NCBI GenBank assembly: GCA_002345475.1
Contig: DDWC01000214.1
Coordinates: 1 to 5,566 of the forward strand
Origin: Firmicutes bacterium UBA2296
Lineage (GTDB): Bacteria; Bacillota; UBA994
Length of the DNA stretch: 5,566 nucleotides
Direction: 5' to 3'
Notes under the pieces: generated by a model
The model's database searches: none
What the model saw: only the letters and a program-made list of their open reading frames with translations
What the model was told of the DNA's origin: nothing
Shown here: positions 1 through 5,566 of the stretch, piece by piece
How positions within the stretch are numbered: the first letter of the stretch is position 1
How the letters are laid out: each line of letters begins with the position of its first letter
Program-made: the position numbers and the translations under genes

Positions 1-1403
1 CTCCAGGTGTGAAATATTCACTGCGAGAAATCACAGAGCAGGCGGTGCTCCGGGAGAGTTCTCTGGCCGGGGTCCTAGTCAACGAGCGCGGAGATATCCT
101 CTATGTCCACGGTAGAACCGGGAAGTACCTGGAGCAAAGTCAGGGCGAGGCGGGCGTCAGAAACATTATAGGCATGTCCCGCGAGGGTCTCAAGGCAAAA
201 CTTGCCGTAGCCCTGCGTAAATCCATAGATAAGAGAGAAACGGTTCGTCTGACTGACGTCAATGTGAAGACCAACGGCCACTTCACAAGGGTGAACGTAA
301 CGGTCAGGCAGGTTCTGGCAGGGCCCGTCTCGGCCAGCGAACAGCCTCTCCTGGTAGTCCTGTTCGAGGACGTAAAAACACAGGAAAGCGTGCCGCAGTC
401 TTTTCAGGGGGAGCCCGGTTCGCTTCCTGACAGCGATAAGCACCTGGAAGAACTGAAGCTGGAGCTGAGTATCAAGGAGGACTTCCTTCAGGACGCCAAT
501 GATGAACTGGAAGCGTCAAACGAGCAGCTCAAGGCTTCAAACGAAACCATGCAGTCCATGAACGACGAGCTGCAATCTACGAATGAAGAGCTGGAGACCT
601 CCAAGGAAGAACTGCAATCAATCAACGAGGAGCTTTCTACGGTCAACGCCGAACTGCAAGCCAAGGTGCATGAACTATCCAAGGCTAATAATGACATGAA
701 GAATCTTCTCTCGGGTACCAATATAGCTACAATCTTCCTGGACTGCGAGCAAAGAGTTCTCAACTTCACGCCGACAGCGCGGCAGATAATCAACCTCCTA
801 TCGACTGACATAGGCCGACCGGTATCCCACATTGTAGCCAATTTTCGCGCTTATGACGGACTGAGTGGCGATGTAAAGGGCGTACTGGACACTCTAGTGC
901 CTAAAAATATACAAGTAGAGACCGCGAACGGCACATGGTATAACATGATAATCCAGCCATATCGCACCATCGAGAATGTGGTAGAGGGGGCCGTGCTGAG
1001 CTTTATCGACATTACCGAGGCCAAGCATGCCAAGGATATGCTAGCCATTTCGGAGATGAAGTACCGCACCCTGTTTGAAACCGCCCACGAAGGAATTCTG
1101 ATCCTCGATGGCATAAGCGGCAGGATAACGAATGTGAACCCGTATCTCTTGGAGCTCCTGGGGCACTCTGAGGAAGAACTGCTGGCCAGGGAGGTTTGGG
1201 GTATCGGCTTGCTTCGGGATGTTGTGGCAAACCGCGAGAAATTTGCAGAACTGCAGAAGCAGAAGCACATCCGCTATGATAACCTGCCAATCGAGACTGC
1301 CAATGGGAAGAGCATTGCTGTAGAGTTTGTGTGCAACGCCTATGAGATCGACCATTACCAATTCGTTCAATGCAACATTAGAGAGGTTGTAAAGCCGTCT
1401 TAG
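1..1403 (+). CDS. C-terminal part of a CheB/CheR-type fusion with multiple PAS domains (5' end outside window)
   Basis: Probable sensory scaffold: the tail of a chemotaxis-type methylesterase/methyltransferase (CheB/CheR) fusion with PAS domains. The frame is open to the left edge. The first possible start, GTG at 9, has no convincing ribosome site, and the residues after it (YSLREITEQAVLRE) resemble the linker that follows the CheR domain in such fusions, so the gene is read as 5'-truncated. Numbering from the GTG at 9, a CheR-linked PAS domain spans about 10-122 (GVLVNERGDILYVHGRTGKY; LLVVLFEDV), a long coiled coil about 143-231, a second PAS about 232-340 (ending LSFIDITEAK), and a third PAS about 345-460 (YRTLFETAHEGILILD). 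It ends just after the last PAS with tandem stops TAGTAG; no kinase or other output domain follows. No membrane segment is seen, so it is likely cytoplasmic. The CheB and CheR catalytic parts are inferred, not visible. The downstream c-di-GMP gene starts 31 bases later, probably in the same operon. Confidence 0.85.
   Translation, partial: PGVKYSLREITEQAVLRESSLAGVLVNERGDILYVHGRTGKYLEQSQGEAGVRNIIGMSREGLKAKLAVALRKSIDKRETVRLTDVNVKTNGHFTRVNVTVRQVLAGPVSASEQPLLVVLFEDVKTQESVPQSFQGEPGSLPDSDKHLEELKLELSIKEDFLQDANDELEASNEQLKASNETMQSMNDELQSTNEELETSKEELQSINEELSTVNAELQAKVHELSKANNDMKNLLSGTNIATIFLDCEQRVLNFTPTARQIINLLSTDIGRPVSHIVANFRAYDGLSGDVKGVLDTLVPKNIQVETANGTWYNMIIQPYRTIENVVEGAVLSFIDITEAKHAKDMLAISEMKYRTLFETAHEGILILDGISGRITNVNPYLLELLGHSEEELLAREVWGIGLLRDVVANREKFAELQKQKHIRYDNLPIETANGKSIAVEFVCNAYEIDHYQFVQCNIREVVKPS
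501..689 (+). repeat. Nine degenerate 21-bp units encoding an uninterrupted heptad coiled coil
   Basis: Within the first gene, residues 165-227 (numbered from the GTG at 9) read as nine consecutive seven-residue units without insertion or deletion: DELEASN, EQLKASN, ETMQSMN, DELQSTN, EELETSK, EELQSIN, EELSTVN, AELQAKV, HELSKAN. The third residue is Leu in eight units and Met in one. The seventh is usually Asn. The DNA units are diverged, so this is an old, selected protein repeat rather than a recent tandem duplication. Such Asn/Glu-rich helices link PAS domains in CheB/CheR/PAS fusions and probably pass signals through a parallel dimer. Confidence 0.8.
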
Positions 1404-1414
1404 TAGAGATTGCC

Positions 1415-1430
1415 GAGAGGAAGGGGGGTG
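1415..1430 (+). promoter_or_regulatory. Ribosome binding site that fixes the GTG start at 1435
   Basis: The purine-rich stretch GAGAGGAAGGGGGGTG lies four bases before GTG. AAGGGGGGTG is close to the anti-anti-SD ideal AAGGAGGTG. It supports translation from the GTG rather than from a later ATG. Confidence 0.7.
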
Positions 1431-1434
1431 CAGA

Positions 1435-3123
1435 GTGAATAAGAAGGATGGGGAGCCCCGTGGGCCTGATAATACGCCGCAACGGACTTACCCGAGGAAC
1501 AGCGCCCGTGCTGCGGCTGAGGCTAAGCTGCAACGTACAGGAAAAACACCGAAAAAATTGACCACCAGGTTGTCGACTGTCGAGATGGAGGTCCTGGTGC
1601 ACGAGCTGAGAGTCCATCAGATTGAGTTGGAAACGCAGAATGAAGAACTGAGAAGAATCCATCTTGAGCTGGAAAACATGAAGGCTCGTTACTTTGACAT
1701 CTACGATCTGGCTCCGGTGGGTTATTTGATTCTTTCAGACGAAGGGTTGATTGCAGAGTCCAACCTGACGGCCGCGCAGATGATCAGGCTCAACAGAAGC
1801 GACCTGATCGGCAGACGTCTTTCGCAATACATCTTTGGTCAGGACCAGGACATATACTATCTTCACCGCAAGGCGCTTCTTGAATCCATGAAGACAGAAG
1901 AGTGCGACTTAAGAATGTTAAGAAGTGACGGCACTGTGTTCTGGGGGCACCTCAAATCCGCCCTCAAGCAGGAAGATGACGAGCAAACCTGCCGCATCAT
2001 CTTGAGTGATGTTTCTCTGCGCAAGCAGGCGGAAGACAAGATCATCGAATTCGCCTATCATGACCATCTTACGGGACTACACAATCGACGATACTTCGAG
2101 GCTGAACTCAGGCGACTTGACGCGGGGGATAACCTGCCGCTATCGATTCTTATGTTTGACGTCAACGGACTCAAACTCATAAATGATTCATTCGGCCATG
2201 ATCATGGTGACGATCTCTTGAAAAAAGCGGCTGAGTCTCTGAAGAGTTCCTGTCCGTCCAAGGCAGTTGTTTCCCGAATCGGAGGAGATGAATTTGCCGT
2301 TATCTTGCCCAACACAGACAGTCAAGAAGCGGCAAGTATAGCCAAGCGGACTAAGACACTGGCTGCAGAAGAAGCGGTTGAGCATATCGAGTTGTCGATT
2401 GCCTATGGCTATGATACGAAAATCTGTGCCACAGAAGCAATCATGGATACCATGGCTAATGCGGAAAACCACATGTATCGTCACAAGCTGTATGAACGTA
2501 AAAGTACCCGGAGCAGGATCGTAGACATGATCATGAACACTCTATTCGAAAAGAGTCCGCGGGAGCTACTTCATTCCACCAGGGTAAGTAACATATGTGA
2601 AGCTATAGCGTCCCGGATGTATGTAGACAAAGGGTATGTCAATAAGATCAGAGCATCGGGTTTGGTCCATGACATTGGGAAAATTGGCATAGACAAGGAA
2701 ACTCTGAACCGAGTTGGCGAGTTAAGTGGCGAGCAACGGGAAGAAATAAAAAGACATTCTGAAGCGGGATGGCGCATTTTAAGCGCCACAACTGATTTCC
2801 TGGAGCTGGCGCAGTTTGCGAGAGACCATCACGAGAGATGGGACGGCAAAGGATATCCCAATGGCCTCCATGACGAAGACATCCCGATTGAATCGCGCAT
2901 AATTGCAGTAGCCGATGCCTACGACGCCATGACCAGCGACAGACCGTACCGGGACGCAATGAGCAAGGAGCTGGCCGTGGCAGAGCTACGACGCTGTGCC
3001 GGGACACAGTTTGACCCCGCTGTAGTTGATATTTTTGTCAATCAGGTGTTACCCGCAGAGTCCGACTTTAGCAAAATGCGCGTCCCATCGGTTCTGCCCT
3101 ATGTGGAGAAGAGACGAATCTAG
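1435..3123 (+). CDS. PAS-GGDEF-HD-GYP protein (bifunctional c-di-GMP cyclase/phosphodiesterase)
   Basis: A cytoplasmic 562-residue signalling protein predicted to make and hydrolyse cyclic di-GMP. Residues 1-45 are basic and probably disordered. An N-terminal helix (VHELRVHQIELETQNEELRR, 55-74) leads into a PAS domain at about 83-195 (YFDIYDLAPVGYLIL). The GGDEF domain (about 205-355) has HDHLTGLHNRR at 209-219, metal Asp242, guanine-contact Asn250 and Asp259, and an exact GGDEF at 283-287; the spacing from Asp242 matches PleD. The RxxD inhibitory site is absent (PSKA at 274-277). The HD-GYP domain (about 360-540) has His380, HD at 412-413, His441, HH at 465-466, GYP at 473-475 and Asp494, which are the expected metal ligands. 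The Glu ligand of trinuclear enzymes, four residues before His380, is Arg, which suggests a two-metal centre. No membrane segment is seen, so sensing is probably intracellular through the PAS domain. The gene sits 31 bases after the PAS scaffold gene and is followed by a terminator. Which activity dominates in the cell cannot be read from sequence. Confidence 0.95.
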   Translation: MNKKDGEPRGPDNTPQRTYPRNSARAAAEAKLQRTGKTPKKLTTRLSTVEMEVLVHELRVHQIELETQNEELRRIHLELENMKARYFDIYDLAPVGYLILSDEGLIAESNLTAAQMIRLNRSDLIGRRLSQYIFGQDQDIYYLHRKALLESMKTEECDLRMLRSDGTVFWGHLKSALKQEDDEQTCRIILSDVSLRKQAEDKIIEFAYHDHLTGLHNRRYFEAELRRLDAGDNLPLSILMFDVNGLKLINDSFGHDHGDDLLKKAAESLKSSCPSKAVVSRIGGDEFAVILPNTDSQEAASIAKRTKTLAAEEAVEHIELSIAYGYDTKICATEAIMDTMANAENHMYRHKLYERKSTRSRIVDMIMNTLFEKSPRELLHSTRVSNICEAIASRMYVDKGYVNKIRASGLVHDIGKIGIDKETLNRVGELSGEQREEIKRHSEAGWRILSATTDFLELAQFARDHHERWDGKGYPNGLHDEDIPIESRIIAVADAYDAMTSDRPYRDAMSKELAVAELRRCAGTQFDPAVVDIFVNQVLPAESDFSKMRVPSVLPYVEKRRI

Positions 3124-3142
3124 TTGCGACCACCCTATAAGC

Positions 3143-3179
3143 TAAGCGCTGCAATTGCTTGCGGCGCTTATTTTGTTGT
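3143..3179 (+). terminator. Rho-independent terminator closing the signalling operon
   Basis: A 12-bp stem pairs 3143-3154 (TAAGCGCTGCAA) with 3159-3170 (TTGCGGCGCTTA), with one G-T wobble and a four-base TTGC loop. It is followed at once by T-rich TTTTGTTGT. It starts about 20 bases after the stop codon of the GGDEF/HD-GYP gene, where a terminator is expected. Confidence 0.85.
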
Positions 3180-3203
3180 CAGGTAATCGCAAATGACTAT
3201 GAT
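3176..3203 (+). promoter_or_regulatory. Sigma-70/sigma-A-like promoter for the GNAT/radical SAM operon
   Basis: The -35 is TTGTCA (3176-3181) and the -10 is TATGAT (3198-3203), each one mismatch from consensus, with a 16-base spacer. Transcription would start near 3210, leaving a leader of about 30 bases before the ATG at 3239. The -35 lies in the T-rich tail of the preceding terminator. No clear operator repeat is seen between the -10 and the start codon. Promoter use is inferred. Confidence 0.6.
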
Positions 3204-3226
3204 AATATTAGGACTAGTAAAGTTTG

Positions 3227-3231
3227 AGGAG
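3227..3231 (+). promoter_or_regulatory. Ribosome binding site that fixes the ATG start at 3239
   Basis: AGGAG lies seven bases before the ATG at 3239. The in-frame TTG at 3224 adjoins this site and would make it coding, so the ATG is the preferred start. Confidence 0.8.
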
Positions 3232-3238
3232 AAACGCG

Positions 3239-4315
3239 ATGAAACTTGTCGAATGCAGAAGCAGCCAAGTGAAAGACTACATAAGGTTCGTTGGTTCGGT
3301 ATATAAGGACATACCGAACTACAAGAACAACACTGACTGGACAACAAAGCTGATCCTGTCCGGCAGGAGCGAGTTTGGCCGTAGCGCCTTTATTTTGCCT
3401 GTACTCGTTTGCGATGCTGAGAGGGTGGTTGCCGCATGCACCTTCATTCACCACGCTAACTTGCCTGATTACCTGCAGATTGCCTTCTTTGAGGCTATTC
3501 CCGACAGCCAGTCCGCAGTTGGCCTGCTCATCGGCAAGGCCAGAGATATATGCCAGGAGCGCAACATAGCCAAAATATGTATTGGCCTTAATGGGCATGT
3601 GAACTATGGTTTTGGCATGCTGGACGACCATTTCGACAGTCCGGTTTCCTTTGGCGACTGGTATAACCCTGAATATTACTCCGGCTATTTTGCCGGGCAT
3701 GCCACCAAAACATATTCCTTGTCATCTTTTCGCGGCGAGACAGCTCATGTCGACCGAGCTTTCCTGAAAAAGGCGACCGAGCGGTTCTGCAAGGAGTTTT
3801 CCTTTCGCAAGGCCGACTTCCGGCAGTTTCGCCGGGAAATGCAGATCTACACAGACCTGAACAACCGGTGCTTTGGCAATCACCCTTTTTACTACCAGCG
3901 AAGCTATGCCGAGGACTATGAGCTTTTCAGCGGGCTGCGCCTGCTTATCCGGGAGGAAAACCTGATTTTTGCCGAAGCGGACGGGCAGCCGGCAGGCTTT
4001 CTGCTTGGATACCCGGATTTCAATGCCTTTGTTCCTCCGGGGAAAACGGCAGGACTGGGCACCGTAATAAAAAACAGGCTGTTCCCGGGGCAGATAGACA
4101 AGTTCAAGATTGTGGAGATGGGCGTGCTGCCGCAGTACCAGCAAAGCGCAATGATCCTGGGGCTCTTTGACTTGTGCTATAGATTTGCCGGCGACAAGTA
4201 CGTGTACTTTGAAAGCAGCTGGATATGGGATGAAAACCATGAGTCCCGGGCTTGCGCCAAGAGGCTGATGGACGCGGAATACAAACACTTCAAGGTATTT
4301 GTAATAGAGGCCTAG
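3239..4315 (+). CDS. YghO-like GNAT-fold N-acyltransferase family protein
   Basis: A 358-residue soluble protein resembling the YghO-type GNAT family; its substrate is unknown. The start is the ATG at 3239, set by AGGAG seven bases upstream. The N-terminal half carries family-like segments: FFEAIPDSQSAVGLLIGKA (83-101) and GLNGHVNYGFGMLDD (116-130), followed by WYNPEYYSGYFAG (141-153). The C-terminal half has the GNAT-like core: YTDLNNRCFGNHPFYY (204-219), IFAEADGQPAGFLLGYPDFN (243-262), MGVLPQYQQSAMILGLFDL (294-312) and FESSWIWDENHESR (324-337). The usual acyl-CoA loop (Q/R-x-x-G-x-G/A) is degenerate here, reading QYQQSAMI, so acetyl-CoA use is uncertain. No signal peptide or membrane span is seen. 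It is the first gene of an operon with a second GNAT-fold protein 13 bases downstream and a probable radical SAM gene after that, which suggests a tailoring role in a biosynthetic pathway. The family call rests on remembered family patterns; the exact reaction is unknown. Confidence 0.8.
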   Translation: MKLVECRSSQVKDYIRFVGSVYKDIPNYKNNTDWTTKLILSGRSEFGRSAFILPVLVCDAERVVAACTFIHHANLPDYLQIAFFEAIPDSQSAVGLLIGKARDICQERNIAKICIGLNGHVNYGFGMLDDHFDSPVSFGDWYNPEYYSGYFAGHATKTYSLSSFRGETAHVDRAFLKKATERFCKEFSFRKADFRQFRREMQIYTDLNNRCFGNHPFYYQRSYAEDYELFSGLRLLIREENLIFAEADGQPAGFLLGYPDFNAFVPPGKTAGLGTVIKNRLFPGQIDKFKIVEMGVLPQYQQSAMILGLFDLCYRFAGDKYVYFESSWIWDENHESRACAKRLMDAEYKHFKVFVIEA

Positions 4316-4328
4316 AGGGCGGTGATGT

Positions 4329-5339
4329 ATGCGGTACAACGAGTTTGATAGCGCGGAGAACCTGCCACCGGAATGGGATCGCTGCGCCTTGTCCAACCCC
4401 TACTTGTCAAGGGCTAGCTTAAGGACACTGGAAAGGACCAATCCCTGCTCCCAGCGCTATGTGGCCTTTTATGACACAGAAGGCAACATTGACAGCTTAA
4501 TGGTTTTGTACAAACTGAAACTGAACGTGCTGACTTTCAGTTCTCTCAAATGGCCCCTCGAGGTCACCATTGTAGGTGTTCCATGCTCTGTTTCGGCCCC
4601 CGGATATTGGACCAGGCAAAGTACCCGACTTCTATTTCAGGAGTATCTCGGCGCTATCAAAGGACTGGTCGTCATCTTGAACTCCGGTGATGGGCTTTCC
4701 CTGCCGGATTGGGCGCAAGGGGTAACCCTGCCATCATGCATTCTGCCGCTTTCCTACGACTCTTTTGAGGACTACCTCTATTCCATGCGCAGTCATTATC
4801 GCTACAGGTACAGGAAGGCCCTGAGGAAGGGGAGTCCCCTTGAGGTAGTTAAACTGGAGCACAATGAGTGTTTTGGCGATGATCTGTATGAGTTATACGA
4901 GCAGGTACACGATAATTCGGCCTTCAAACTGGAGAAGCTGCCTAGATCTTTCTTTCAGCAGACCGATGCAGAAGTCCATGTGTTCAGCGCTGATGGTGTT
5001 CCGGTAGGCTTTGTGCAGCTTAGGCAGCACGCTGTGGACATGCATTTTCTCTTTGGGGGCCTTGATTACAGCCAGAGCAGCAGGTTCGATACCTACGTAA
5101 ACATGTTGTTGTTCATCGTGCGCGAGTCTATCGCTAGAGGATGCCGGCTGATTGACTTCGGCCAGACCGCTGAAGATGCCAAGGCCAAACTAGGATGTCA
5201 CTTGCAGCCCAAGTCCATGTACGTGCACCACGCCAATCCTCTGCTGAATTTCGCAATACGACGAGTGATACATTTCTTCGACTACAACACACCTGACTGC
5301 GATTTTCGGGTCTTTAAAGAGCAGGGAGGACAGGCATGA
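4329..5339 (+). CDS. GNAT/FemAB-like (BioF2-type, Acetyltransf_6-like) acyltransferase
   Basis: A 336-residue soluble protein of the GNAT superfamily branch related to FemAB/BioF2-like transferases, which move acyl or aminoacyl groups onto amines; its real substrate is unknown. The N-terminal third (1-135) is less conserved and may be a degenerate first GNAT half. The C-terminal domain holds the recognisable signatures: YLYSMRSHYRYRYRKALRKG (149-168), VFSADGVPVGFVQLRQ (218-233), FGGLDYSQSSRFDTYVNMLL (242-261) and LIDFGQTAEDAKAKLGC (274-290), then MYVHHANPLLNF (297-308). The ATG at 4329 is preceded four bases upstream by AGGGCGGTG, and the gap to the previous stop is only 13 bases. Its own stop overlaps the next start (ATGA). 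This tight packing implies co-translation with both neighbours. No secretion signal is seen. A role in peptidoglycan bridge formation is possible from the fold alone, but the probable radical SAM partner makes a small-molecule or lipid pathway at least as likely. Confidence 0.8.
   Translation: MRYNEFDSAENLPPEWDRCALSNPYLSRASLRTLERTNPCSQRYVAFYDTEGNIDSLMVLYKLKLNVLTFSSLKWPLEVTIVGVPCSVSAPGYWTRQSTRLLFQEYLGAIKGLVVILNSGDGLSLPDWAQGVTLPSCILPLSYDSFEDYLYSMRSHYRYRYRKALRKGSPLEVVKLEHNECFGDDLYELYEQVHDNSAFKLEKLPRSFFQQTDAEVHVFSADGVPVGFVQLRQHAVDMHFLFGGLDYSQSSRFDTYVNMLLFIVRESIARGCRLIDFGQTAEDAKAKLGCHLQPKSMYVHHANPLLNFAIRRVIHFFDYNTPDCDFRVFKEQGGQA
5325..5329 (+). promoter_or_regulatory. Ribosome binding site inside the preceding gene
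   Basis: GGAGG lies six bases before the ATG at 5336, inside the last codons of the upstream gene. With the ATGA overlap it supports translational coupling and a real start for the truncated last gene. Confidence 0.7.
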
Positions 5340-5566
5340 ACGTTCTGTTGATAAGACCCAGGTCGGCAAACATGATAACCCATGTAGGTGTTATAGATTT
5401 GGAGCCTCTGGACCTGGAGTACCTTTACACTGTCACCAAAGAGGAAGGCTTCCCCTGTACCATCCATGATGACCTCTTGCAGCCCCGGAACTTGACCGAG
5501 GTACTGGTGGAAACCAGCCCTAAGGTAGTAGCCATAGGCGGTTATATCACTCAGGAGAAAATCATG
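5336..5566 (+). CDS. Probable B12-binding-domain radical SAM protein (N-terminal 77 codons, 3' end outside window)
   Basis: An open frame without a stop runs off the right edge. It begins MNVLLIRPRSANMITHVGVI, continues DLEPLDLEYLYTV (21-33) and reaches SPKVVAIGGYITQEKIM (61-77). The pattern of an opening beta strand (VLLIRPRS), an (E)PLxLEYL helix, a strand near CTIHDDLLQ (41-49) and a second Rossmann strand KVVAIGGY is that of the cobalamin-binding N-terminus of class B-type radical SAM enzymes. The classical DxHxxG cobalamin-ligand motif is not seen in this part, as is usual for such enzymes. The CxxxCxxC iron-sulfur motif would lie beyond the window, so the radical SAM assignment is inferred. 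GGAGG six bases upstream and the four-base ATGA overlap with the GNAT/FemAB-like gene support this start and co-translation. Such enzymes typically methylate or rearrange unactivated carbons in natural products, lipids or cofactors. Confidence 0.65.
   Translation, partial: MNVLLIRPRSANMITHVGVIDLEPLDLEYLYTVTKEEGFPCTIHDDLLQPRNLTEVLVETSPKVVAIGGYITQEKIM

Noticed and set aside
9..11. GTG as the true start of the first gene
   Set aside because: No ribosome site is visible, the frame is open to the window edge, and the sequence matches an internal CheR-to-PAS linker rather than an N-terminus.
501..689. Recent DNA tandem repeat, CRISPR-like array or variable-number repeat
   Set aside because: The periodicity is at the protein level; the 21-bp units are strongly diverged in sequence and have no spacers.
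488..841. Ser-rich open frame on the - strand
   Set aside because: Its Ser-rich repeats are the mirror of the Glu/Leu-rich heptads on the + strand; it is a shadow of the coiled coil.
3224..3238. In-frame TTG start that would add five residues to the YghO-like protein
   Set aside because: It adjoins the AGGAG ribosome site and has no ribosome site of its own; the ATG at 3239 is ideally spaced.
3124..3238. Small RNA, tRNA or riboswitch between the two operons
   Set aside because: The region is explained by one terminator hairpin, one promoter and a short leader; no cloverleaf or recognisable riboswitch core is seen.
4325..4327. ATG four bases upstream of the chosen start of the GNAT/FemAB-like gene
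   Set aside because: It is in another frame and meets a stop after a few codons (TGA within GTTTGA).
3722..4396. 224-residue open frame on the - strand
   Set aside because: It is antisense to two well-supported genes, spans their junction, and its translation shows no recognisable domain.

Overview
The window looks like chromosomal DNA from an anaerobic, clostridia-type Firmicute, or less likely a deltaproteobacterium. The reasons are strong Shine-Dalgarno sequences, frequent GTG starts, roughly balanced base composition by eye, a PAS-GGDEF-HD-GYP protein of a type common in clostridia, and a cobalamin-type radical SAM gene. This placement is inference; there is no rRNA or other taxonomic marker. 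All five supported genes are on the + strand, and the open frames on the - strand look like shadows.

Region 1 (1-3123) is a signalling pair. The first gene enters from the left edge. It is the C-terminal part of what is probably a CheB/CheR/PAS fusion: a CheR-linked PAS domain, an unusually regular nine-heptad coiled coil, then two more PAS domains. Thirty-one bases later comes a PAS-GGDEF-HD-GYP protein with apparently intact cyclic-di-GMP synthesis and hydrolysis sites but no allosteric I-site. The two genes probably form one transcription unit linking a chemotaxis-like sensory scaffold to c-di-GMP turnover.

Region 2 (3124-3238) is a compact operon boundary. A 12-bp hairpin followed by T-rich sequence closes the signalling unit. 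A good sigma-70/sigma-A-like promoter, whose -35 lies inside the terminator's T-rich tail, opens the next unit.

Region 3 (3239-5566) is a tightly packed operon of three genes: a YghO-like GNAT-fold protein, a second GNAT/FemAB-like (BioF2-type, Acetyltransf_6-like) protein 13 bases downstream, and the first 77 codons of a probable B12-binding radical SAM enzyme that overlaps the previous stop by ATGA. Two distinct acyltransferase-fold proteins coupled to a probable cobalamin radical SAM enzyme suggest a small biosynthetic or tailoring operon of unknown product that continues beyond the right edge. This is the part of the window most likely to be undescribed.
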